Positions 8,496 to 17,104 of a DNA stretch of 64,000 bases are shown here, piece after piece. Numbering within the stretch: position 1 is the stretch's first letter; each line of letters begins with the position of its first letter. Location of the stretch: positions 186,001 through 250,000 of the forward strand of contig OX460916.1 of assembly GCA_949788275.1 (NCBI GenBank), given 5' to 3'. The stretch comes from Weeksellaceae bacterium (GTDB lineage Bacteria; Bacteroidota; Bacteroidia; Flavobacteriales; Weeksellaceae). Position numbers and translations under genes: made by a program. The notes under the pieces were generated by a model. The model was given only the letters and a program-made list of their open reading frames with translations. It was not told the origin of the DNA and did not search any database.

Positions 8496-10673
8496 ATGAA
8501 GGGAAATTTATATTTATTTACGCTTTGCTTCCTCTTAGCAATGGGCTCTACCTTTGCGCAAATTAAAAAAGTCGCCCAAGAGGTGATCGAACTTAGAAAA
8601 AATCATACGAAATTTGAACCTATTTCGGTTTTTGATGTAAACAACGATGTACATCAAAATAAGGCTTATCAACAACTCATCCCAGGAGCAGAAACATTTC
8701 AATTGGATATCGTTAAGTTGAAAAAATTTTCAGGAAAAGGATTGAAAAATATTCTGTTTGAAGTGCCTTACAATGGTCAAAATTTGCAATTAGAGATGTA
8801 TGAAGTGGATATCTTTGAAGAGTTTAATGCAACGGATGAAAATTTTATTCCCATTCCCTATACTAAAGGTAAATTCTATCGTGGAATCTTGAGAGGAGAT
8901 GAAACCTCATTGGTAACATTAAACGTTTTCGACAAAGAAGTTTCAGCGCTTATCAGTTCACCTGCCCTCGGAAATTTAAATTTAGGGAAGCTAGAAAACA
9001 CAAAAAATAATTACATTATATACAATGACAGTAACTTACCCGATGAGGTTAAGTTAGGCGCTTTTTGTGGAGCAGATGCATTAGATCAATCAAAAGTTGC
9101 CCAAGTGGAAAGCCTGGTTGAAAAAGCAAAATTAGCTGATTATGAAACCACTAAATGCACAACGATTTTTTTCGAAATCGATCACGATATCTATAAGCGT
9201 AAACAAAACGATGTCACCCAAGTACTTGATTGGGTAACAGGATTGTTTAATAATGTTCAAACGCTTTATATGAACGATAATATTAAAGTTGCTTTAAGAC
9301 AAGTTTTGATATGGACTACACAAGACCCTTATCAAAACATAGGAAATTCTTCTATCGATTATTTGCAAAAGTTTCAAAAAGAACGCCCTTATTTCGATGC
9401 CGATGTTGGTCAACTAATCGGAATTGACCCAGGAGGATTAGGTGGAGTAGCTTATGTGAATGCTTTGTGTAGTGATTATAATTATTCATATTCTGACGTT
9501 AATATTACCTATGCCGATGTGCCTACCTATTCATGGAATGTCATGGTTGTTACGCATGAATTAGGACACAATTTAGGTTCTCCTCACACTCATAGTTGTT
9601 CTTGGAATGACAATAATACAGCTATAGATAGTTGTTACACAAATGAGGGATCTTGTCAAAATGCAGGTATTCCATCGGATGGAGGTACAATTATGAGTTA
9701 TTGTCATTTACAAAGTGTTGGGATTAATTTAGCCAATGGATTTGGACCCCAACCCCGTCAAAAAATAATTAATAGCATCAATAGTAAACCATGTCTTTCA
9801 GGTGATTGTTCTAACATATGTATTACAACAATTGAAGATTATACCCTAAAGAAGTTATCGGATACTTCGATTGAAATTGAATTAGGTACTTTAGACGATG
9901 CTGTATATGAATGGGAATATACATTTGCCGAAAATGTTACAGCGGCTTCGTCAGATTGGAAACTAAACACCAATAATAAATTTATTGTAAATGATCTTAA
10001 ACCCAACACTTATTATCGCTTACGTGTAAAAAAGAAATGCGATTTAACTAAAAACCGTTATGTCGATGTTGTGTTTATGACGGATGGTAATTTGTGTGGT
10101 GAAGTATTTAAAGATGCTAAATTAGATAAAAATTATGGTCACAATGAAAATTGGACACGAACCATTTTACCATTAAACCCCGCTAGTAAAGTTCGTTTAG
10201 ATTTTACAAAGTTTAAAACTGAGGCTAAACACGATTATATCTACATCTATGATGGTATAGATACCAATGCACCACTTTTAATCAAAGGTTCAGGGGTAGA
10301 ACTTTTAGATAAATCATTTCTGGCAACCAATGAAAAAGGTGCACTAACCGTGAAGTTTACTTCCGATGCAACCGTTGTTTCAACAGGATGGGAGGCTGAT
10401 GTAACCTGTTCTTTTCTAGGTATGAATGATGTTGATCAAGCAGTCAATTATAGTTTTTACCCAAATCCAGTAAAGAATCAATTAACAATAACATCTAAAT
10501 CACCTATTCTAACGGTAAAGTTATTTAGTATCGATGGAAAGTTATGGTTAACAAAAGCATTTAGTGCTGTAAATGAAGCTAAAATTGATACATCAACCTT
10601 GCCTAATGGAGTATATATGGTCCATGTAAAACAAAGTGATCAGAATTCATCCTTTAAAATAACAAAGAAGTAG
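8496..10673 (+). CDS. Secreted metzincin (reprolysin/M12B-like) metalloprotease with T9SS sorting domain
   Basis: This 725-residue secreted zinc protease has a signal peptide (residues 1-21, ending TFAQ) and an N-terminal propeptide-like region. The catalytic domain (about 205-435) carries HELGHNLGSPH with zinc ligands H354, H358 and H364 and catalytic E355, and a Met-turn TIMSYCH with M400. A fibronectin-III-like segment (about 450-530) and a CUB-like segment (about 535-640, GHNENWTRTI) follow. The last 75 residues are a type A T9SS signal (YSFYPNPVKNQLTI, then LPNGVYMVHV and a KITKK end), so export by PorSS/Gld is expected. It sits alone between the two susCD pairs and may feed them peptides; that is inference. 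Confidence 0.93.
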   Translation: MKGNLYLFTLCFLLAMGSTFAQIKKVAQEVIELRKNHTKFEPISVFDVNNDVHQNKAYQQLIPGAETFQLDIVKLKKFSGKGLKNILFEVPYNGQNLQLEMYEVDIFEEFNATDENFIPIPYTKGKFYRGILRGDETSLVTLNVFDKEVSALISSPALGNLNLGKLENTKNNYIIYNDSNLPDEVKLGAFCGADALDQSKVAQVESLVEKAKLADYETTKCTTIFFEIDHDIYKRKQNDVTQVLDWVTGLFNNVQTLYMNDNIKVALRQVLIWTTQDPYQNIGNSSIDYLQKFQKERPYFDADVGQLIGIDPGGLGGVAYVNALCSDYNYSYSDVNITYADVPTYSWNVMVVTHELGHNLGSPHTHSCSWNDNNTAIDSCYTNEGSCQNAGIPSDGGTIMSYCHLQSVGINLANGFGPQPRQKIINSINSKPCLSGDCSNICITTIEDYTLKKLSDTSIEIELGTLDDAVYEWEYTFAENVTAASSDWKLNTNNKFIVNDLKPNTYYRLRVKKKCDLTKNRYVDVVFMTDGNLCGEVFKDAKLDKNYGHNENWTRTILPLNPASKVRLDFTKFKTEAKHDYIYIYDGIDTNAPLLIKGSGVELLDKSFLATNEKGALTVKFTSDATVVSTGWEADVTCSFLGMNDVDQAVNYSFYPNPVKNQLTITSKSPILTVKLFSIDGKLWLTKAFSAVNEAKIDTSTLPNGVYMVHVKQSDQNSSFKITKK

Positions 10674-10685
10674 ATTGATCTATAC

Positions 10686-10727
10686 AGACATTAAAAAAGC
10701 CGGATATATCCGGCTTTTTTAATGTCT
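10686..10727. terminator. Bidirectional terminator between protease gene and rnhB
   Basis: A perfect 42-base palindrome with 21-base arms contains AAAAAAGCCGGATA and its complement. It can terminate both convergent genes. Confidence 0.9.
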
Positions 10728-10760
10728 TTAATTTTTCTAAATGAAAATAGTACAGATGGC

Positions 10761-11357
10761 TTACAATTCTAAACTCAATTGTTCAGGAAGCAAACGAAAA
10801 GATTTTCGGTGATAAGGCGTTACACCATGTTCCGCAATAGCTAATCGGTGTGCCTTGGTGGGGTAGCCTTTATTTTGTTTCCAATTGTATGCGGGATATT
10901 CTTGATCTAATTTTTCCATCCAATCATCGCGGTATGTTTTTGCTAGAATAGAAGCAGCAGCAATATTTACAAATTTACTATCGCCTTTTACAATGCATTC
11001 ATGTGGGATATCCTGATAAGTATTAAATCGATTTCCATCAATAATTAAAAATTCTGGTCTTAAGGTCAACTGATCAATTGCTCTATGCATTGCCAAAAAG
11101 CTTGCGTTAAGAATATTAATTTCATCTATTTCAGATTCATTCACCACGCCTATAGCCCATGCCAAAGCATTTTCTTCGATGTATTCGCGTAATTCATACC
11201 TTTTTTTCTCCGTTAACTGTTTAGAATCATTAATTTTTAGCGCTTTAAAGTTTTTTGGTAATATGACAGCTGCAGCAACTACAGGTCCACTTAAACAGCC
11301 TCTACCAGCTTCATCACAGCCGGCTTCTAATTTATTATCTGTTAAAAAAATATTCAT
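10761..11357 (-). CDS. rnhB: Ribonuclease HII
   Basis: RNase HII cleaves the RNA strand at ribonucleotides embedded in DNA. The 198-residue protein has the family start [19 protein letters not shown] (catalytic D15, E16), LIIDGN (third acidic residue), and the segment [16 protein letters not shown]. It is the only minus-strand gene between the two susCD pairs. A minus-strand TATTTTTG at 11374-11381 ends 16 bases before the ATG and is the likely promoter. Confidence 0.96.
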   Translation of the reverse strand: MNIFLTDNKLEAGCDEAGRGCLSGPVVAAAVILPKNFKALKINDSKQLTEKKRYELREYIEENALAWAIGVVNESEIDEINILNASFLAMHRAIDQLTLRPEFLIIDGNRFNTYQDIPHECIVKGDSKFVNIAAASILAKTYRDDWMEKLDQEYPAYNWKQNKGYPTKAHRLAIAEHGVTPYHRKSFRLLPEQLSLEL

Positions 11358-11373
11358 TTCATTGGCTTTTAAG

Positions 11374-11381
11374 CAAAAATA
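11374..11381 (-). promoter_or_regulatory. -7 promoter element of rnhB
   Basis: TATTTTTG on the minus strand matches TAnnTTTG, 16 bases before the rnhB ATG. Confidence 0.55.
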
Positions 11382-11457
11382 TTAATATTTTCTTAAAAAA
11401 TGTTTCATTAATATTAATATTATCTTAAGTTTATAATAGTTTTAAAAAATAACACAG

Positions 11458-14400
11458 ATGAGGAAAAATTTAAAAAACCTGTGTGTATTAGGGGGGCTTC
11501 TTTTAGGGTCTTCTTTGTACGCTCAGGAAAAAACTGTTACAGGTATTGTAACCGACCAAGATGGTTTTCCTGTAGCAGATGCTTCAGTGAAAGGATCGAA
11601 TGGAGCTGAAGCTTTTACAGATGCTGACGGAAAATTCTCTATTGCGGTAAGTAAAGGAGAAGTTATTTCAGTTATGTCCATGGGGCTTCCTATGCAAAAT
11701 TTCATCGTAGGCGATTCTAATCAGTATAAAGTCTCTTTAAAAGCAACTGACACCATCGAATTGGAAGGAGCTGTTGTGACTGCACTGGGAATTTCGAGAG
11801 ATAAACGTTCATTAGGTTATGCATCTCAGGAAGTAAAGGGGGATGTTGTTCAGGCTGGTAGAGGAAGTAATGCGTTACAATCTCTTTCAGGAAATGTGGC
11901 GGGTGCGCAGATTACAGCCCCTAGCTCAATGGGTGGATCTACGCGTATCGTTTTACGCGGTATAGGTTCTATTACAGGTGAAAATAGACCTTTAATCGTT
12001 GTGGATGGTATACCATTATCAAATTCAAACGTCAATGATTCAAACACCCAGAGAGGTGGCGGAGGTCGCGATTATGGTGATGGTTCGTTTGATATTAATC
12101 CTGATGATGTTGAGTCGATTAACGTTTTGAAAGGAGGGCCAGCTTCTGCTTTATACGGTGCTCGTGCGGTGAATGGAGTTATCATGATTACTACCAAAAC
12201 AGGTAAAAAAGGACGTGAAGAAATCGTGTTTAATACAGGTATTGCTTTCGAACAAATTAATCAAATTCCGAAACTTCAACGTTTATACGGTGGTGGTTCT
12301 TCAGATGAATTTGAAGAAGAAACAATCGGAGGTAGAAAATATAAAGTAGTTGAATACGCTACAGATGAGTCTTGGGGACCTCGATTTAATGGTCAAGAAG
12401 TTTTACACTGGAATGCTTTTGATCCAGAGTTTTCACGTGATTATATGAGAACAATGCCTTGGGAAGCTTCTAAGAACGATGCAAAATCATTTTTTAATAT
12501 TGGTACAACCTATACGAACAGTGTGTCATTTTCTAAAGCATACGACAATACGTCAATGCGTTTGTCGTTATCGAATGTTGACACAAAAGGTATAGTCCCA
12601 AACTCTACTTTAAAACGTACATCTTTAGGATTAAATTTATCGCATGATTTTAGCGATATTTTTAAAGTTACATCGAATTTAAACTACGTACGTACAGATG
12701 GGTTCAACCGTCCGGAACAAGGGTATGGAAATAATTCAGTTGCTCAAAAAATGTTTCAATGGGGACAACGACAATTAGATTACAAAGACTTGAAAAATTA
12801 TAAGTTAGCCGATGGTAGTCAACGTTCATGGAACAGAAATTCTGCTACTGATGGAACACCTGCTTATTCTGATAATCCATATTGGACAGTTTACGAAAAT
12901 ACATCGAAAGATAAACGTGACCGTTTTTATGGTAATGTCGAGTTTAAATATGATATTACGCCAGGAATGTATGCCGTAGCTAACGTGTCGGGCGATACAT
13001 ACGACATGTTTATTAGTGAACAAGTTGCCATGGGATCGGTCAATGAATCGTCTTATAAAGAAGATTTTAGAAAATTCACCGAGATGAATTATGAAGCTCG
13101 TTTCCACTATGATAAAAAGTTTGGTGATTTTTCGATCAATGCTTTCGCAGGAGCCAATAGAAGACATGTTACATCTAGTCGTCTTTCATCAGCAACTTCA
13201 GGAGGATTAATCGTTCCAGGCTTGTACACCATTACGAATAGTATGGGGCAACCTACAACAAATTCAAATCGTTCAACACATGAAGTAAATTCATTGTATG
13301 GAATGCTATCATTAGGCTATAAGAATTTTTTATTCTTAGAAGCTACAGGGCGTAACGATTGGTTCTCTACACTACCTGTAGAAAATAATAGTTATTTCTA
13401 TCCGTCCATTACAGGATCTATCGTTTTTTCAGAATTAGTGAAACAAAGTTGGTTGAATTTTGGTAAAATTAGAGCTGGTATTGCAGAAATTAGCTCTGAC
13501 TTAACAGCCTATCAAACTAAGGATGTCTTAATTCCTGGGATTAACTTTTTAGGATCACCTTCTTTTGAGTTATCTAACACAAAGAATAATAATCAATTAA
13601 GTCCAGAAATCAAAAAAACGTGGGAAGTTGGTTTAGAAATGTCGATGTTTAAAAATCGTTTCGGTTTTGATGTGACCTACTACAATGAAAAAACAACCGA
13701 TCTATTGGTACCTGTTCAACACTCTTATGCAACAGGGTATGGTTTCAAATGGATGAATGCGGGTGAAACAGAAAACAAAGGAATAGAGGCTTTAGTTAAC
13801 ATCGTTCCAATCCGTTCTCAAGAATTTGAATGGAGAGTAACATGGAATTTCTCGAAGAACGATAATACAGTGACTAAAATTGCTGAAAATATAAAATCAT
13901 ATAACTTAACCAATGCTCCATTTAGTGTTACTTTATGGGCGATGGAAGGTGAAAAATACGGACAATTAAGAGGTACGGATTATGTGTACAACGAACAAGG
14001 TGAAAAAGTAGTAGGTGCCAATGGTTTATATGAAAAATCCAATGTTAAAAGTTTAGGATCAATTATCCCAGATTATAATATGGGAATACGGAATTCGATT
14101 TCTTACAAAGGCGTTAGCTTATCGGCTTTAATTGATATTCAGAAAGGCGGTAAATTCTTTTCAACATCTCATATGTGGGGAATGTATTCTGGTATGCTAG
14201 AGGAGACAGCAGCAAACGACGTTCGTGAAAATAATATAGTTACTCAAGGAGTCGTTTGGAATAAGACCAGTAATGCTTATGAACAAAATACCAAAGAAGT
14301 TTCAGCTTTTAACTATTATAAAGCGTACTATAATGGTGTAGATAGCCGAAATGTTTTTGATGCCGATTATATTAAGTTAAGAGAAGTAACTTTATCGTAC

Positions 14401-14601
14401 ACCTTCCCTGAAAAATTAAGAGGGCCTTTTTCAAATGTAATTATTTCAGCATTTGGCCGAAACTTAGCGACCTGGGGTCTTGATAAAAAAGGATTTGATC
14501 CAGAACAAGCTTCTTATGGAAGTGGTAATGTACAAGGGATTGAAGGAGGTTCTTTACCTTCGACAAGGACGTATGGTATGAACTTGAAATTACAGTTCTA
14601 A
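11458..14601 (+). CDS. SusC/RagA-family TonB-linked outer membrane transporter (copy 2)
   Basis: This is a paralogue of the gene at 3508 with the same length (1047 residues) and the same order: signal peptide (1-22, ending SLYAQ), CarboxypepD_reg-like domain (about 25-95), plug (RIVLRGIGSIT, INVLKGGPASALYG) and barrel. Long stretches of plug and barrel are near-identical to copy 1 (for example the C-terminal SLPSTRTYGMNLK), while residues about 30-95 differ markedly. susD2 follows 25 bases downstream. Both copies look intact and functional, so this is an old, diverged duplication and not a recent one. The substrate is unknown. Confidence 0.95.
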   Translation: MRKNLKNLCVLGGLLLGSSLYAQEKTVTGIVTDQDGFPVADASVKGSNGAEAFTDADGKFSIAVSKGEVISVMSMGLPMQNFIVGDSNQYKVSLKATDTIELEGAVVTALGISRDKRSLGYASQEVKGDVVQAGRGSNALQSLSGNVAGAQITAPSSMGGSTRIVLRGIGSITGENRPLIVVDGIPLSNSNVNDSNTQRGGGGRDYGDGSFDINPDDVESINVLKGGPASALYGARAVNGVIMITTKTGKKGREEIVFNTGIAFEQINQIPKLQRLYGGGSSDEFEEETIGGRKYKVVEYATDESWGPRFNGQEVLHWNAFDPEFSRDYMRTMPWEASKNDAKSFFNIGTTYTNSVSFSKAYDNTSMRLSLSNVDTKGIVPNSTLKRTSLGLNLSHDFSDIFKVTSNLNYVRTDGFNRPEQGYGNNSVAQKMFQWGQRQLDYKDLKNYKLADGSQRSWNRNSATDGTPAYSDNPYWTVYENTSKDKRDRFYGNVEFKYDITPGMYAVANVSGDTYDMFISEQVAMGSVNESSYKEDFRKFTEMNYEARFHYDKKFGDFSINAFAGANRRHVTSSRLSSATSGGLIVPGLYTITNSMGQPTTNSNRSTHEVNSLYGMLSLGYKNFLFLEATGRNDWFSTLPVENNSYFYPSITGSIVFSELVKQSWLNFGKIRAGIAEISSDLTAYQTKDVLIPGINFLGSPSFELSNTKNNNQLSPEIKKTWEVGLEMSMFKNRFGFDVTYYNEKTTDLLVPVQHSYATGYGFKWMNAGETENKGIEALVNIVPIRSQEFEWRVTWNFSKNDNTVTKIAENIKSYNLTNAPFSVTLWAMEGEKYGQLRGTDYVYNEQGEKVVGANGLYEKSNVKSLGSIIPDYNMGIRNSISYKGVSLSALIDIQKGGKFFSTSHMWGMYSGMLEETAANDVRENNIVTQGVVWNKTSNAYEQNTKEVSAFNYYKAYYNGVDSRNVFDADYIKLREVTLSYTFPEKLRGPFSNVIISAFGRNLATWGLDKKGFDPEQASYGSGNVQGIEGGSLPSTRTYGMNLKLQF

Positions 14602-14626
14602 TTTTTAAAACTTTAAAAGAAACAAA

Positions 14627-16219
14627 ATGAAATTTAATAAAAATATTGTTTTAACAGCATTGGTTGGGGCTTTTATATTATCTTCTTGTGATAATGGCTT
14701 TGACGAAATGAATACAAATCCCAATAATCCAGAAGTAGCACCTACCTATACCATCTTTAATGCTGCGACGAAAAGATTAATGGATGAAACACGTGATGAG
14801 TGGGTTTCGGGACGTATGGTTTTACCGTGGGTGCAGTACTCATCTCAACGTAATTATACTGAAGAAGATAAATATCAGTATCGACCGAGTTCAGGAGATC
14901 AAGCTTGGAATAATATCTATCGTTCAATTCATAATTATAAGAGAATTATCGAGTTATGTGAAGATCCAGTAACAGCTGGTGAAATGAAAAACTATGGCGA
15001 TTTACAAGCACAGATAGGTGTCGCTCGTATCATGTTAGCTTATTCTTTTGGAGAATTAGCCAATTACTTTGGCGATGTCCCTTATTGGTCACATGGTGGT
15101 AAATCGAATCCAGAATTTCAAGCCTTAGATATTGAAAAATACCCTCAACCAATTTACAATAAACAAGAGGATGTTTTTAAGGACATTTTAAAAGAGCTTA
15201 GGGAGGCGGAAGCACAAATTGATGGTAAAGCATTAGCTTTTGTATATGGTTCTGTTGAAGGAGATAAAATTTATAAAGGAAAAGCAGCTAATTGGAAGAA
15301 ATTTGCGAATTCCTTGCGTTTAAAATTTGCCAATCAAATTAAAGAAGTATATCCGGCTGCTCAAAGTGATATTCAGGATGCGATTGCGAAAGGTGTATTT
15401 ACCTCAAATGAGGATAATGCAGCACTAAACTATGGTAGTTCTTCTTTAGAAGGTTCTCCTTTTTGGGCTTCATTTTTTACAGGAGATAAACGAACTGATT
15501 TCTTTATCAATAAGCAATTCTTGCATTTAATGAAGGGCGAATCAGGAACCTATGGTAAAGATCCGCGTTTAACTAAATTTGTAGCTCCTCTAGGAACTTC
15601 AAAAGGAGATGCCGCAGGAGGAAAGTATGTTGAAACCGATGATTACTCGAAATACCAAGGAATGCCTTATGGTTTACCTTCAAACAGATTATCCTCAAAT
15701 AACGCTTTTGCTAAATTATCAATGTATTCTAGTAAAATATTTAGCCCTACTTATGCGGAGATTTTAATGGAATATGCAGAGGTTGAATTTATCCTTTCGG
15801 AAGTGAATGGCTGGAATCAAGCCAATTACGAAAAAGGGGTTCAAGCTTCCATGGATAAATGGGGGGTAAGTGAAGATAAAGCAACGGCTTATATTGCTGC
15901 TTTGCCACCAGCTAATAAAGAAAACGTTATTACGCAGAAGTATGTCGCTTTATTTATGCAACCGCAAACGGCTTGGGTTGAATACCGCAGAACAGGGTAC
16001 CCAAATGGTTCAATTTTATTGCTTCCTGGTCAAACAGGGTATGAATTAGATGGAACTCCTTATGTGTTTACGCCGCTTGTAAGTGGAATGACCGATTTAC
16101 CATCTAGGATTGCTTATCCGCTTGCTGAACAAACTGTGAATAGTAAGAATTGGAGTACAGCTGTACAAAAGTATGGAAACAAAGATATTATTACTGGTAA
16201 GCTATGGTGGATGCCATAA
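14627..16219 (+). CDS. SusD/RagB-family outer membrane lipoprotein (copy 2)
   Basis: This is the lipoprotein partner of susC2 (530 residues). The lipoprotein signal ends FILSSC (Cys21) and is followed by DNGFDEMNTNPNNPEVAP, as in copy 1. The SusD-like_2 body is collinear with copy 1, ending in KLWWMP in both. Differences cluster in surface segments such as residues 180-215. It forms an operon with susC2 and ends at a hairpin terminator. Confidence 0.94.
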   Translation: MKFNKNIVLTALVGAFILSSCDNGFDEMNTNPNNPEVAPTYTIFNAATKRLMDETRDEWVSGRMVLPWVQYSSQRNYTEEDKYQYRPSSGDQAWNNIYRSIHNYKRIIELCEDPVTAGEMKNYGDLQAQIGVARIMLAYSFGELANYFGDVPYWSHGGKSNPEFQALDIEKYPQPIYNKQEDVFKDILKELREAEAQIDGKALAFVYGSVEGDKIYKGKAANWKKFANSLRLKFANQIKEVYPAAQSDIQDAIAKGVFTSNEDNAALNYGSSSLEGSPFWASFFTGDKRTDFFINKQFLHLMKGESGTYGKDPRLTKFVAPLGTSKGDAAGGKYVETDDYSKYQGMPYGLPSNRLSSNNAFAKLSMYSSKIFSPTYAEILMEYAEVEFILSEVNGWNQANYEKGVQASMDKWGVSEDKATAYIAALPPANKENVITQKYVALFMQPQTAWVEYRRTGYPNGSILLLPGQTGYELDGTPYVFTPLVSGMTDLPSRIAYPLAEQTVNSKNWSTAVQKYGNKDIITGKLWWMP

Positions 16220-16244
16220 AAACACTTAAATAAAATAATTTATT

Positions 16245-16276
16245 AAAAGAAGTTATCTTTGGATAGCTTCTTTTTT
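16245..16276 (+). terminator. Terminator after susD2
   Basis: AAAAGAAGTTATC pairs with GATAGCTTCTTTT (one G-U pair in RNA) around a TTTG loop, followed by T residues. Confidence 0.85.
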
Positions 16277-16332
16277 ATATTTACAGCGAATTAACATTTT
16301 CGAATTAATAACAAACATTTAAACATACACTT

Positions 16333-17010
16333 ATGAAAAAATATATTTGTACATTTTTTTTAATTGGTTTTACTGTTGCTATATGTGCACAGCAATTTGA
16401 TGTGATTACTCGTCAGGCCGATAATTTAAATAGAAAAGTTAGAAGCTTACCAGGTAATGAGTTTAATGGTATAAGCGGAACGCCTTATTTTGATGAAAAA
16501 TTTTATGATGTGATTGTTCAGGGAATTGGAGAGTCCAAGGATAAATTACGTTACAATCCATACAAAGATGAAATGGAATTTGAGCGAGGTGGTGTGATTT
16601 ATTACTTAGATAAAAAAGACAATACTGAAATTCAATTTAAAGATATTAGTGGAACCATTTATAAATACATGAGCTACACATTAGATGGTGTGTTTGATAA
16701 GGGATATCTACGCGAAGTTTATTATAGCGATCAATTCAAGGTATACACCAAAGAATTGATGATGCTCGACAATGGTCAGCTGAAAGATAATTATGGGAAA
16801 GGCGAAACAAAATTTTCTTTTAAAAAAGGTGCACAAATCTATATCCTTCAACAAGGAAATCAATTTTCGAAAATGACGCTTACGGCAAATGGATTAGGTA
16901 AATTATTTAACCATAAAAAAGTAACGGAGTTTGTGAAGACAAATAAATTAAATTTGAAAGATGAGCGCCAATTAGCTCGTGCACTCGATTTCGTGGAAAA
17001 AAATCAATAG
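16333..17010 (+). CDS. Secreted protein of unknown function
   Basis: I do not recognise this 225-residue protein. It has a clear signal peptide (MKKYICTFFLIGFTVAICAQ) with no lipobox, so it is periplasmic or exported. The body is beta-rich with many Lys/Asp/Tyr residues (YNPYKDEMEFERGGVIYYLD) and ends in a helical, charged tail (KDERQLARALDFVEKNQ). There is no T9SS signal. It follows the susD2 terminator by about 55 bases, so it is probably a separate transcription unit, and it ends at a strong shared terminator. Confidence 0.8.
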   Translation: MKKYICTFFLIGFTVAICAQQFDVITRQADNLNRKVRSLPGNEFNGISGTPYFDEKFYDVIVQGIGESKDKLRYNPYKDEMEFERGGVIYYLDKKDNTEIQFKDISGTIYKYMSYTLDGVFDKGYLREVYYSDQFKVYTKELMMLDNGQLKDNYGKGETKFSFKKGAQIYILQQGNQFSKMTLTANGLGKLFNHKKVTEFVKTNKLNLKDERQLARALDFVEKNQ

Positions 17011-17030
17011 ATAGTTCACCAATTTATAAT

Positions 17031-17070
17031 ATATAAAAAGGCCGAAGTGAAAACTTCGGCCTTTTTATAT
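17031..17070. terminator. Bidirectional terminator between the unknown secreted protein gene and gcvP
   Basis: A perfect 18-bp stem (core AAAAAGGCCGAAGT) closes a GAAA loop, and both outer ends are A/T runs. The two flanking genes converge on it. Confidence 0.92.
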
Positions 17071-17104
17071 AAGAATGCGTTTTAGCGTTTAAATGATTGA
17101 GCTA

